Below the pieces are notes generated by a model, which was not told the origin of the DNA, searched no databases, and saw only the letters and a list, made by a program, of their open reading frames with translations. DNA of 64,000 bases from Fibrobacter sp. UWB10 (lineage in GTDB: Bacteria; Fibrobacterota; Fibrobacteria; Fibrobacterales; Fibrobacteraceae), in assembly GCF_900182935.1 (NCBI RefSeq), contig NZ_FXUE01000001.1:372001-436000 (forward strand), in the 5' to 3' direction. Numbering within the stretch: position 1 is the stretch's first letter; the number at the start of each line of letters is the position of its first letter. Shown one piece after another: positions 23,946 to 31,755 of this stretch. The translations under genes were made by a program, and so were the position numbers.

Positions 23946-25135
23946 CGGTCAAGTTCTCCAGCAATCATGTTAAGGCCAGGCAGTGTTGCCATAGAGTCGG
24001 CAAGGGTAAGGCCTTCGACCAGTTCGTTAAATGCAGACACATGGGCAAACGACGGGGAACGCACCTTGATACGGTACGGATGGCCAGAACCATCAGAAAC
24101 GATGGTAAAGCCGAGTTCGCCGTTAGCGCATTCGCTTGCGCAGTAGTATTCGCCTTCGGGCACGCGGATGCCTTCGTACACGCTCTTAAAGCGGCCGATA
24201 AGAGCTTCCATGTCCTGGTAGGCAAGCTTGTGTGCGGGCACGCGGATGCGTGGGTCGACAATGTCGACCGGGCCCGGAGCGAGGCGCTTCAGGGCCTGGC
24301 GCACAATCTTCACAGATTCTTCGATTTCAGCAAGACGCACCTGCAGACGGTCGTTGGCGTCGCCCTGCGTGCCGACCACGACTTCCCAGTCGTAGGTTTC
24401 GTAGTCGTAGTAAGGTTCATCCTTGCGGAGGTCGCTTTCGACACCCGTCGCACGCAGACACGGCCCTGTCCAGCCGTAGCTGATAGCGCGTTCGGCAGAG
24501 ATCTTGCCAACGCCCACGGTACGGTCAAGGAAGATACGGTTACGGTCCAAGCAGGCATGCAGATCCTTGAGGGCCTTTTCCACCGACTTGCAAGCAGCCA
24601 AGACGTCTTCTTCGAAGCCATCGTAGCTGTCGCGGTAGAGGCCACCGATACGGGCAAAGCTGTTCGTAAGGCGTGCGCCCGTGAGCTTTTCCCAAATCAG
24701 CATGATTTCTTCACGCGGGTTAAAGGCGTACATGAACGGAGTCGTACCGCCCAAATCCTGGAATGCGGCAGCCACGCAAATAAAGTGGTCGTTGATACGA
24801 GAGAGTTCGTTCACAATCACGCGGAGCACCTTGGTGCGTTCCGGGATTTCGATACCGTACATGTTTTCCACAGCGCGGCAGAATGCAATGTTGTTCATCA
24901 TTGCAGAGCAGTAGTTCAAGCGGTCGGTGTAAGGAATCACCTGCTGCCAGGTGCCGCGTTCGACCATCTTTTCAAAGCCACGGTGCATAAAGCCAATTTC
25001 ATGGACACCGGCCACGATGGTTTCGCCATCGAGGGCAGCCAGCAAGCGCACGCAGTGGTGGGTCGCCGGATGCGTCGGGCCCACGTTCAGGGCCATCAGG
25101 TTTACTTTTTCGCCATTCGGGTCAAGTACGATCAT
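23942..25135 (-). CDS. nuoD: NADH-quinone oxidoreductase subunit D
   Basis: A 397-residue peripheral subunit forming part of the quinone site. Marks: MALNVGPTHPATHHCVRL (the quinone-site His loop), EIGFMHRGFEKMVERGTWQQVIPYTDRLNYCS, and a C-terminal end with YRIKVRSPSFAHVSAFNELVEG and LPGLNMIAGELDR. Length fits. It is a separate gene from nuoC, which it overlaps by four bases. Confidence 0.97.
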   Translation of the reverse strand: MIVLDPNGEKVNLMALNVGPTHPATHHCVRLLAALDGETIVAGVHEIGFMHRGFEKMVERGTWQQVIPYTDRLNYCSAMMNNIAFCRAVENMYGIEIPERTKVLRVIVNELSRINDHFICVAAAFQDLGGTTPFMYAFNPREEIMLIWEKLTGARLTNSFARIGGLYRDSYDGFEEDVLAACKSVEKALKDLHACLDRNRIFLDRTVGVGKISAERAISYGWTGPCLRATGVESDLRKDEPYYDYETYDWEVVVGTQGDANDRLQVRLAEIEESVKIVRQALKRLAPGPVDIVDPRIRVPAHKLAYQDMEALIGRFKSVYEGIRVPEGEYYCASECANGELGFTIVSDGSGHPYRIKVRSPSFAHVSAFNELVEGLTLADSMATLPGLNMIAGELDR

Positions 25136-25731
25136 TCTCTGATACTCCCTTCAAGGTATTCTTCTTCGACAGGCATGATTTCCTTAGAACGCTGGACAAT
25201 CTTGTAGCCCTTGGATTCCAAGCGCTTTTCGAGTTCCGGAACCAAGAAATCGGTCGTCGAGAGCCACTGGCGCTTCTGGGCAGGATAATCCTTACGGAGC
25301 GGGTGGCCCACAAATTCAACATGGTTCAAAATGCGGCGCAGGTCCGGGTGGCCCGAGAACACGATACCGTACTGGTCATAAACTTCGCGTTCAAGCCAGT
25401 TGGCACTTGCATACAGGTCAGTCACGGTCGGCACCTTCAAGTCGGCTTCGCTGACTAGCACCTTAAGACGGACGCGGCGACCCGGGTTCTTCATGCTCTT
25501 AAAGGCGTAGCTCACCGCGAAACGGGGGCCTTCGTAATTGGGGTAAGTGAGGTAATCGATACCAGCGAGATCGAGGAGCATGTCCATCTGCATCGAGGGA
25601 TCGTTCTTCAAGAATTCGACAGCGTTGTGCAGGTATTCCTTCGGGATTACCACGCAGGTATCCCATTTGGCCTTATTGTCACGCTTGCCACCAAATTTGG
25701 ATTCAAGGACGTCAATCACGGATTCCATCAT
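25132..25731 (-). CDS. nuoC: NADH-quinone oxidoreductase subunit C
   Basis: A 199-residue peripheral subunit. The diagnostic C-terminal part is intact: VTDLYASANWLEREVYDQYGIVFSGHPDLRRIL and FVGHPLRKDYP. It has a short charged extension at the end. It overlaps nuoB by one base and nuoD by four. Confidence 0.95.
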   Translation of the reverse strand: MMESVIDVLESKFGGKRDNKAKWDTCVVIPKEYLHNAVEFLKNDPSMQMDMLLDLAGIDYLTYPNYEGPRFAVSYAFKSMKNPGRRVRLKVLVSEADLKVPTVTDLYASANWLEREVYDQYGIVFSGHPDLRRILNHVEFVGHPLRKDYPAQKRQWLSTTDFLVPELEKRLESKGYKIVQRSKEIMPVEEEYLEGSIRE

Positions 25732-26366
25732 TACTCCTTCCAGAACTGGGCTTTTTTGACAAGTTCCTGTTCTTTTTCAGCCACAAATTCCTTGATTTCG
25801 GCAGTCTTTTCACGGGCAAACTCGCGGGCTTCCGCCTTCGCCTGTTCGGTCTTTGCCTTGATCATTTCGAGCTGATCTTTCACGCGTTCGGCGCGCTGCT
25901 TCATATAAGATTCGTCCTTGATCTTCTTCTGCAGGTCAAACATGGCCTCGAAGAATGCTTCCGGACGGCTGGGGCAACCACCGATATACACGTCCACCGG
26001 GATAATATGGTCGATACCCGGCACAGTGCAGTAACAGTCATAAAAACCACCCGAACTAGCGCAAGCACCCATGGCGATCACCCAGCGGGGTTCTGCCATC
26101 TGTTCGTACATGCGCTTCAGAATCGGAGCCTGCTTATAAGAAATAGTACCTGCGACCAGCAACACATCGGACTGACGCGGCGTAAAACGCACGTATTCAG
26201 AACCGATACGAGACAAGTCGTAGCGACCCACTTCGGTACTCATGAATTCGATTGCACAGCAAGCGGTTCCGTAAGGAAACGGCCACAGGGAGTTGGTACG
26301 GCCCCAATTGACTAGAAAATCAAGAGAAGTCGTAATGAAATTCGGCTTTTCTGCCTCATTACTCAT
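25731..26366 (-). CDS. nuoB: NADH-quinone oxidoreductase subunit B with coiled-coil tail
   Basis: A 211-residue subunit carrying cluster N2. ACCAIEFMST with the tandem cysteines, MGACASSGGFYDCY and VDVYIGGCPSRPEAFFEAMFDLQ supply the four ligands. From about residue 144 to the end is a highly charged helical stretch rich in K, E, A (AERVKDQLEMIKAKTEQAKAEAREFAREKTAEIKEF, about 70 residues), probably coiled coil, which exceeds the usual 160-180-residue NuoB. It is the first gene of the operon. AGAGG precedes the ATG by about nine bases. nuoA, which normally precedes nuoB, is not found upstream. Confidence 0.95.
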   Translation of the reverse strand: MSNEAEKPNFITTSLDFLVNWGRTNSLWPFPYGTACCAIEFMSTEVGRYDLSRIGSEYVRFTPRQSDVLLVAGTISYKQAPILKRMYEQMAEPRWVIAMGACASSGGFYDCYCTVPGIDHIIPVDVYIGGCPSRPEAFFEAMFDLQKKIKDESYMKQRAERVKDQLEMIKAKTEQAKAEAREFAREKTAEIKEFVAEKEQELVKKAQFWKE

Positions 26367-26610
26367 AGGAGATTACCTCTTTAAATGCGGGGTAAAAGAT
26401 AGAATTTTCAGGCCACGGGTTTTGCGATTCTGGCCCTAGGTATCAAAAAAAAAGCAATAATCTTTATTAGCTAAATCTAACTTTTTAAAAAGGATTTTTT
26501 TGTGACAGGTCGCACATTTTCCCCCGAAATAGGGTATATTCATAAGGTATACTTGAAACCCCCGCCATTTTTTTGTAGTTTTGGCGCGGTTTTGGTATGT
26601 TGAGGCAGTA
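26367..26610. promoter_or_regulatory. Divergent promoter region of nuo operon and EAL-domain gene
   Basis: These 244 bases hold no convincing gene. Reading toward nuoB, TTCTATCTTTTACC (near 26396-26409) is a possible -10 region. Reading toward the EAL gene, GGGTATATT near 26531 and GGTATGTT near 26593 are candidates. The stretch has several A/T homopolymers. No nuoA-like frame is present on either strand. Confidence 0.4.
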
Positions 26611-28299
26611 ATGGATATTGCGCTGTACAATAGTATTTATCTTGATTTTAGGTCCAAACTCCTGGGCCCTATTTTCAGTACAGAAGAAATATTCGCCACT
26701 TTAGCAAGAAACCTGGCTCCCCTAGCAAAAATCGCAAATATCGGCTACATCAACTGCTTGTATTACGCACCGGTCAGCCAATTTGCCCCTAACGGGATTT
26801 CCGGGGAATTCACTGCCTTCCACGACAAGCAAAATCTGCCGGAAAAGCCTACCAACCCCGACTTTTCCGAAACCATGACCACGGGCGAACAGGGATCCTT
26901 CACCTTCCAGGCCCACCCCATCCAAGGACACGCCTTTACCGACGACGAAAGACAGGTCGTCCAACTCCTCAGTTGGGACTTCTTTATTCTTTCGGGCCGG
27001 GCACGGCTCATGGGCAACACCCGCAAGGCGGCCATTTCGGATCCCATGACCGGGGCATACAACCAGGCAGGTATTTTCGCTTTCACGCAGCAGTTTATTG
27101 GCGACAACCTCAAAGATTATACCGGCCACTTTATTAACCTCAAGAATTTTAGGTACATCAACAAGGCCTTGGGCAACAATATGGGTGACCTCGCCCTTAA
27201 GATGTATGTCAAGCAGATTCTTCTGTTCCTTGACAATGCCGAAATGATTGCCCGACTCGGTGGCGACAACTTCTTTGTTTTGACCAAGAAAAGCCACCAT
27301 CAAGAATTTATCGACAAGTTTACCGTTTGCGAATTGACTGCAAGCCAGGGACCAAAGCCTCTGAATATTCGCCTGCAGACACGCATTGGCGTATACCATA
27401 TCGAAGACAACGTGATTGTCGGTGACGCCCTGAACAATTGCGCCATCGCTATGCAGGCTGCAAGAATCATCAAAACTCGCGACGTGGTATACTTTACCAA
27501 GGAAATGCAAATTCAGTCCATTCACCAGAGAGAAATCTCGACTGAATTCCATAACGCCATGCGTAACCGCGAACTGGTCGTGTTCTACCAGCCCAAAGTC
27601 TGCCTCGAAAACAACCGCATCAATGGCGCCGAAGCCTTGGCTCGTTGGGTCCGCCACAAGACCATCATTCCGCCCATGGACTTCATTCCGGTTCTAGAAC
27701 GCGAAGGCACCATTTGCGAATTGGACTTTTACGTTTTCGAAACGGCCTGCAACGACATCAGCGAATGGCTCAAAGCAGGCATTACGCCCGTGTGCATTTC
27801 TTCAAACTTCTCGAAGCTGCACTTGCGCAACGAAAACTTTGCCGACCGCATTCTCGAAATCCTGCGTAAGTACGAAATCGAAGGCAAGTACATCGAAGTG
27901 GAACTGACCGAAGTGTCCGACTTTGATGACACGATTGCCATGCAGAAATTCATCGACATCATGCGCAAGAATGGCATCGGAGTTGCCATCGATGACTTTG
28001 GCACCGGCTATTCTACCCTGAATGTGCTCAAGGATTACAACATCAGCGTTGTAAAAATTGACAAGTCGCTGTTGAATAACATCGGTAAAGAAAACTCCCA
28101 CGACGAAATCGTCCTGAGAAACGTGGTCAAAATGGCCAGCGAACTAAACAAGGACGTAATCGCTGAAGGTGTAGAAACTCAAGAACAGGCTGATTACCTA
28201 AAGCGAATCAACTGCGGCAGCGCCCAGGGCTTCCTTTTCGACAAGCCGTTGGTCCGCGACGATTTCTTAAAGCGTCTCGTTGACGGATATATTTACTAA
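26611..28299 (+). CDS. Degenerate GGDEF plus EAL domain protein (c-di-GMP phosphodiesterase)
   Basis: A 562-residue soluble protein. Residues 1-140 are an unassigned N-terminal region, possibly a GAF-like sensor. About 145-290 form a GGDEF domain whose signature is GGDNF (217-221), so cyclase activity is doubtful. About 310-555 form an EAL domain with EALAR (341-345), the SSNFS Asn, VELTEV, the DDFGTGYS pair of aspartates (from 461), VVKIDKS, AEGVET and SAQGFLF: all the metal and catalytic positions known for active EAL enzymes. Predicted to hydrolyse cyclic di-GMP. The ATG at 26611 with GAGG eight bases upstream is preferred to 26581. No terminator is seen after it. Confidence 0.88.
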   Translation: MDIALYNSIYLDFRSKLLGPIFSTEEIFATLARNLAPLAKIANIGYINCLYYAPVSQFAPNGISGEFTAFHDKQNLPEKPTNPDFSETMTTGEQGSFTFQAHPIQGHAFTDDERQVVQLLSWDFFILSGRARLMGNTRKAAISDPMTGAYNQAGIFAFTQQFIGDNLKDYTGHFINLKNFRYINKALGNNMGDLALKMYVKQILLFLDNAEMIARLGGDNFFVLTKKSHHQEFIDKFTVCELTASQGPKPLNIRLQTRIGVYHIEDNVIVGDALNNCAIAMQAARIIKTRDVVYFTKEMQIQSIHQREISTEFHNAMRNRELVVFYQPKVCLENNRINGAEALARWVRHKTIIPPMDFIPVLEREGTICELDFYVFETACNDISEWLKAGITPVCISSNFSKLHLRNENFADRILEILRKYEIEGKYIEVELTEVSDFDDTIAMQKFIDIMRKNGIGVAIDDFGTGYSTLNVLKDYNISVVKIDKSLLNNIGKENSHDEIVLRNVVKMASELNKDVIAEGVETQEQADYLKRINCGSAQGFLFDKPLVRDDFLKRLVDGYIY

Positions 28300-28349
28300 C
28301 ACCCAAAGTGCTAATTTAGTTGGCAGAACTTAGCTAGTAGAGATTCTAT

Positions 28350-28359
28350 TTGCTATATT
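28350..28359 (+). promoter_or_regulatory. Putative extended -10 of the ferredoxin/reductase pair
   Basis: TTGCTATATT is identical to the decamer before pgk. Its last base is nine bases before the ferredoxin ATG at 28369 and no Shine-Dalgarno intervenes, so the transcript may be leaderless or nearly so. Confidence 0.45.
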
Positions 28360-28368
28360 CATTCTATA

Positions 28369-28560
28369 ATGAAGAATCTCGTTCACGATAGAAAGATATG
28401 CCTTGCCTGTGCAGGCTGTGTAGGGACTTGCCCTAAAATGGCGCTCGACATGTACGGGCTTGATTTGCAGATTGATCACGAAAAATGCATCAAGTGCGGC
28501 ATTTGCACTAGAACATGCCCCGTAGGCGCATTAAAAATCGTGGAGGTGAACGATGCTTGA
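28369..28560 (+). CDS. Small 2x[4Fe-4S] ferredoxin
   Basis: A 63-residue soluble electron carrier with two cluster motifs: CLACAGCVGTCPKMAL (residues 11-26) and CIKCGICTRTCPVGAL (residues 41-56). It overlaps the following flavoprotein by eight bases, so it is very likely its electron donor. No ribosome-binding site is seen. The pairing resembles archaeal and bacterial geranylgeranyl reductases that draw electrons from a ferredoxin. Confidence 0.93.
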   Translation: MKNLVHDRKICLACAGCVGTCPKMALDMYGLDLQIDHEKCIKCGICTRTCPVGALKIVEVNDA

Positions 28561-29755
28561 TTCCCGTTACGATGTCGTAGTCATTGGTGCCGGCCCCGGC
28601 GGTTGTGTTGCAGCCCGCAATTTGGCTCGCGCAGGCCACAAGGTGCTGTTGCTCGAAAAGCGCGAAAAGATTGGTTATCCCGTGCGCTGTGGCGAAGCGA
28701 GCACGACGCTTGCCGACTTGAAGACTTACGGTCCGATTGACGACAGCTGTATTGAAAGCATTATTAACGGGCTCTACATTTATGGCCCTGGTGGCGTGAA
28801 CATCGAAGTTCCAAAGCCCGCCACCGGCATCATGCTCAATCGTGAAATTTTTGACCCGTGGCTAGCAAAGCTTGCCGCCGACGATGGCGTCCAAGTAGAG
28901 ACATGCGCCCGCGCCGAATTCGTAAGCGATGTCGAAGGCGATGAACGCATGGTCCGCGTTGTCCTCGGTAAAGGCGACGGAAATGGGTCGGTTACGACAA
29001 CGAGCACGCAAGAAATTTATGCAAAGATGGTCATCGCCGCCGATGGAGTCGAAAGCCGTATCGGTCGTATCGTCGGTCTGGACTGCGGACAAAAAGTAAT
29101 GCAGACCTGCACAGGCGTCGACATTCAGGTGCAAGGTCTCTTGACCAGGCCCGATTACTTGACCTTCTGGCAGGGCCACGACTTTATTAACGACGGCTAC
29201 ATCTGGAGTTTCCCGAAACAGAAGTCTAACGTCACAAACTTCGGCGCAGGTTTCTTGATAACTAACAAGAACCGTCCGAACATTCTCGAAGTCACCATGG
29301 ATTGGCTCGAAAAGCTTTTCCCGGGTGCAAAAATCAATCATACCGTCGGCGGAGTCATTCCTGTTTCGAGCGTTCTCAAGAATTATACGCTTGACCGTTT
29401 CGCCCTCGTGGGCGATGCCGCCCACCACACCAACCCGCTCACGGGTGGTGGCATTGCTGCCGCAATGAGGGCGGGCAGATTCTGCGCCGAATACGTCGAC
29501 CAAGGTCTTAAGGCGAACAACCTCTCGAAGGAATTCTTGAAGCAGTACGAAAACCGTTGCTACGGTTACTTCGGCAAGATGCACGACTTCGAATACAAGT
29601 TCCGCAGGTTCCTGCTCGCGATTAACCGCGCAGACCAAATCGAACTTTACAAGGTCCTGCAAGGTTTCGCTCTTAGTGGATACAAAAAGAGCGCCTTCCT
29701 CAAGACGCCCATTAAGACAACCAAGTTCCTGTACAAGTTCTGGAAGTTCAAGTAG
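28553..29755 (+). CDS. Geranylgeranyl reductase family FAD-dependent oxidoreductase
   Basis: A 400-residue flavoprotein. The N-terminal FAD-binding fold has VVVIGAGPGGCVAARNLARAGHKVLLLEK (residues 7-35), followed by the family's substrate/redox segment IGYPVRCGEAS. The second FAD motif is FALVGDAAHHTNPLTGGGIAAAMRAG near residue 280. This places it in the family of (di)geranylgeranylglycerophospholipid, chlorophyll-side-chain and menaquinone-side-chain reductases. The substrate here is open: a menaquinone or polyprenyl chain is most likely in a bacterium with the MEP pathway gene ispF. GGAGG precedes the ATG by about seven bases, inside the ferredoxin gene. It ends three bases from the convergent reductase gene. 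Confidence 0.85.
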   Translation: MLDSRYDVVVIGAGPGGCVAARNLARAGHKVLLLEKREKIGYPVRCGEASTTLADLKTYGPIDDSCIESIINGLYIYGPGGVNIEVPKPATGIMLNREIFDPWLAKLAADDGVQVETCARAEFVSDVEGDERMVRVVLGKGDGNGSVTTTSTQEIYAKMVIAADGVESRIGRIVGLDCGQKVMQTCTGVDIQVQGLLTRPDYLTFWQGHDFINDGYIWSFPKQKSNVTNFGAGFLITNKNRPNILEVTMDWLEKLFPGAKINHTVGGVIPVSSVLKNYTLDRFALVGDAAHHTNPLTGGGIAAAMRAGRFCAEYVDQGLKANNLSKEFLKQYENRCYGYFGKMHDFEYKFRRFLLAINRADQIELYKVLQGFALSGYKKSAFLKTPIKTTKFLYKFWKFK

Positions 29756-29758
29756 TCG

Positions 29759-30484
29759 CTAAAACAATTCGTCTACTTTTGTTTTGGCAAGCACGCGGTT
29801 GTAAATAATCCGCTTGCCTTTTACGCCATCGGTAGCGCACACATGATCTGTGGGCGGTTTCAAAATTGAAGTCACCAAATGAGCGGCCACCGTTTCGGCA
29901 TGAACCGGGCGCACGTAGGCCGGAATCCATTCAGGATGTCTCCCGATTGTCTTTTGCAACAATTCTTCGCCAAAGCGCTTGTCCTTATGTTTGCCAAGCA
30001 ACAATGACGGGCGAACAAGCGTAAGCGTTTCAAAGCCCATCATGTCAAGGCCTTCTTCCAATTGCCCCTTAAGGCGATTGTAGAAGTACGGCGAATGACT
30101 GTCGGCACCCATGGCACTCACGCACAAGAAGTTTTTCACCCCCGCCTTTTTGGCAATGGCAGCAAGCTTGAGCGGAAGCCTCAAGTCAATTTTTTCTTGA
30201 GCGGCCTTGCTCCCCGCCTGTTTCCTTGTTGTACCCAAGCAACAGACGACTGCATCACAACCGACAAAGCCCGCATAGAAAAACATTCGCAAAGCATCGT
30301 TATCTTGTTCAAAATCAACTTGCTTAAAGTCTAATTTCGATGTCCCTTCAAGAATTCCAAGATCGTTCAAATCAGGGATCTTCCTTACAGGGCAAAAAAC
30401 TCGCACGACCTGCGGGAGGCGCACGAGTAATTTCAAGACATTTTTGCCAACAAGGCCCGTAGAGCCTAAAACAGCAATTTTCAT
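29759..30484 (-). CDS. NAD(P)-binding atypical short-chain reductase (HTATIP2/YbjT-like)
   Basis: A 241-residue Rossmann-fold protein: N-terminal MKIAVLGSTGLVGKNVLKLL (the GxxGxxG nucleotide loop), CDAVVCCLGTTRK, VKNFLCVSAMGAD, the YFYNRLKGQLEE catalytic-like Tyr...Lys pair, and LTLVRPSLLLGKH. These are the marks of the NAD(P)H-binding family related to HTATIP2 and bacterial nucleoside-diphosphate-sugar epimerase-like proteins. Substrate unknown. It starts eight bases after the stop of the upstream lipoprotein gene, so the two probably form an operon. Confidence 0.8.
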   Translation of the reverse strand: MKIAVLGSTGLVGKNVLKLLVRLPQVVRVFCPVRKIPDLNDLGILEGTSKLDFKQVDFEQDNDALRMFFYAGFVGCDAVVCCLGTTRKQAGSKAAQEKIDLRLPLKLAAIAKKAGVKNFLCVSAMGADSHSPYFYNRLKGQLEEGLDMMGFETLTLVRPSLLLGKHKDKRFGEELLQKTIGRHPEWIPAYVRPVHAETVAAHLVTSILKPPTDHVCATDGVKGKRIIYNRVLAKTKVDELF

Positions 30485-30492
30485 TGTATTAT

Positions 30493-31635
30493 CTACGGAT
30501 TCTGCAGAGCGGCAAGAGAATCAAGCGTAGCCTGATGCTTTTCGGTATACATATAACCTAATTCGATTCCACGAACCGGGAGCAATGTCACGAGGTTTGC
30601 TTCATCTACGACCACGGCCATACCAGACAGGTAGTTTGCCCACTTGCCACTTTCATAGAACTTCAGGTCAACCGTTCTATTAGAAGCATAGGCAACCAGC
30701 GGTTCAATCAGAAGGTCATGAGAGATAAGAACGTTCACGCGCTTCCAGTTCGGCAGATTTGCCAAGATGACTTCGTTCACGAACTGGTCACCACGCGGCA
30801 TCAGTTCATACAAGTATTCAGGAATCTTGTCCTTGGTGAATCGAGACGGATTCGGATCGTCATAAGCCCAAGAAGAAATGAACTTCCAGGAACCGCCACG
30901 GTTTCTCACAAAGGCATCCATCGTATCTGTCGGCACCTTCAAGAAGTAGCCGCCATTGATGCCTTCCCAAGTAACCACTTCAACGCCTGTTTCACCGCGA
31001 CCCTTGGCAATGTTTTCAGCCGTCGTGCGGGTGCGGATAAAATCAGTCGAAGAGTAATAGAAAGATTCATCGCCACCGGCAAGCTTGGCACCGACACTCA
31101 AAGCCTGCTGCACACCCTTTTCAGTCAAAAGGGATTCCTGACCTTCGCTCGTTTCGCGTTCGGCATGACGCATCACAAATACCAACTTAGAGGTCACCGG
31201 CACGGCATTGTAGACATCGCCCACATCGTAGAAGCCCGTGCTATCCGGAGCAACAGCCAAGCCAGCAGCAGCCGGGTCACGGTTGAACGAAGACACCGTT
31301 GTTGCAGGGTCCGGGTTGACAACAGGATCCGTCGAAGTTACAGTCGTATCCGTCGGGGTTTCCGGGTTCGTTACAGGGTCGGTCGGATTAGTGGACGGGT
31401 CGGTCGAAGGGTCGGTAGTCGGGTTCGTTGCCGGATCAGTCGAAGGATCCGTCGTAGGATTAGTAGCGGGATCGGTCGTAGTCGAAGGATCAGTCGGGGT
31501 ACCTTGTTCGGGAACATCGGTAGATGTCGGCGTAGAATTAGAAGAATCGTCACCACAACCAGCAATAATAACCGTAATAAATGCCGCGCAAATCATGAGA
31601 AAAGCCTTGCGAGCAACAAACTTTTTCATATTCAT
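30493..31635 (-). CDS. Histidine phosphatase superfamily lipoprotein with TDP/TNP repeats
   Basis: A 380-residue lipoprotein. The signal peptide ends in the lipobox IIAG-C27. Residues 47-111 are a low-complexity spacer of repeated TDPSTDP/ATNPTTDP units, a probable stalk. The catalytic domain (about 145-375) starts with VFVMRHAERE (RHAE at 156-159), with SHDLLIEPL as the second His motif, so a 2H phosphatase or phosphoglycerate-mutase-like fold is expected. The substrate is unknown; surface location suggests release of phosphate from organic esters. GAGG lies about nine bases before the ATG at 31635. It lies upstream of the short-chain reductase gene on the same strand. Confidence 0.82.
   Translation of the reverse strand: MNMKKFVARKAFLMICAAFITVIIAGCGDDSSNSTPTSTDVPEQGTPTDPSTTTDPATNPTTDPSTDPATNPTTDPSTDPSTNPTDPVTNPETPTDTTVTSTDPVVNPDPATTVSSFNRDPAAAGLAVAPDSTGFYDVGDVYNAVPVTSKLVFVMRHAERETSEGQESLLTEKGVQQALSVGAKLAGGDESFYYSSTDFIRTRTTAENIAKGRGETGVEVVTWEGINGGYFLKVPTDTMDAFVRNRGGSWKFISSWAYDDPNPSRFTKDKIPEYLYELMPRGDQFVNEVILANLPNWKRVNVLISHDLLIEPLVAYASNRTVDLKFYESGKWANYLSGMAVVVDEANLVTLLPVRGIELGYMYTEKHQATLDSLAALQNP
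31303..31497 (-). repeat. Tandem repeat coding the TDPSTDP/ATNPTTDP stalk
   Basis: Imperfect repeats of about 12-24 bases encode a Thr/Asp/Pro/Asn-only segment, 65 residues long, in the histidine-phosphatase lipoprotein. Such repeats often differ in number among strains. Confidence 0.8.
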
Positions 31636-31721
31636 CGTTTTTTCCTCTAGTTTATTATCTATTCCCCTAATTTAACTATTTGCTCCACACAAAACCCGTA
31701 AATATTTCTAAACTTAATGGT

Positions 31722-31739
31722 GTAAAATTTTAACCCTAA
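31722..31739 (+). promoter_or_regulatory. 18-bp leader motif shared with pgk
   Basis: GTAAAATTTTAACCCTAA, identical to 5115-5132 and likewise exactly 16 nt before the ATG. TAAACT at 31709-31714 is a possible -10, which would again place the motif at the 5' end of the mRNA. Confidence 0.6.
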
Positions 31740-31755
31740 CCCATAGGACCGTCTT

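Noticed and set aside
26436-26630. Small minus-strand frame before nuoB, considered as nuoA
   Set aside because: 64 residues, no hydrophobic helices, Cys/Lys-rich; it overlaps the EAL gene start and does not resemble NuoA.
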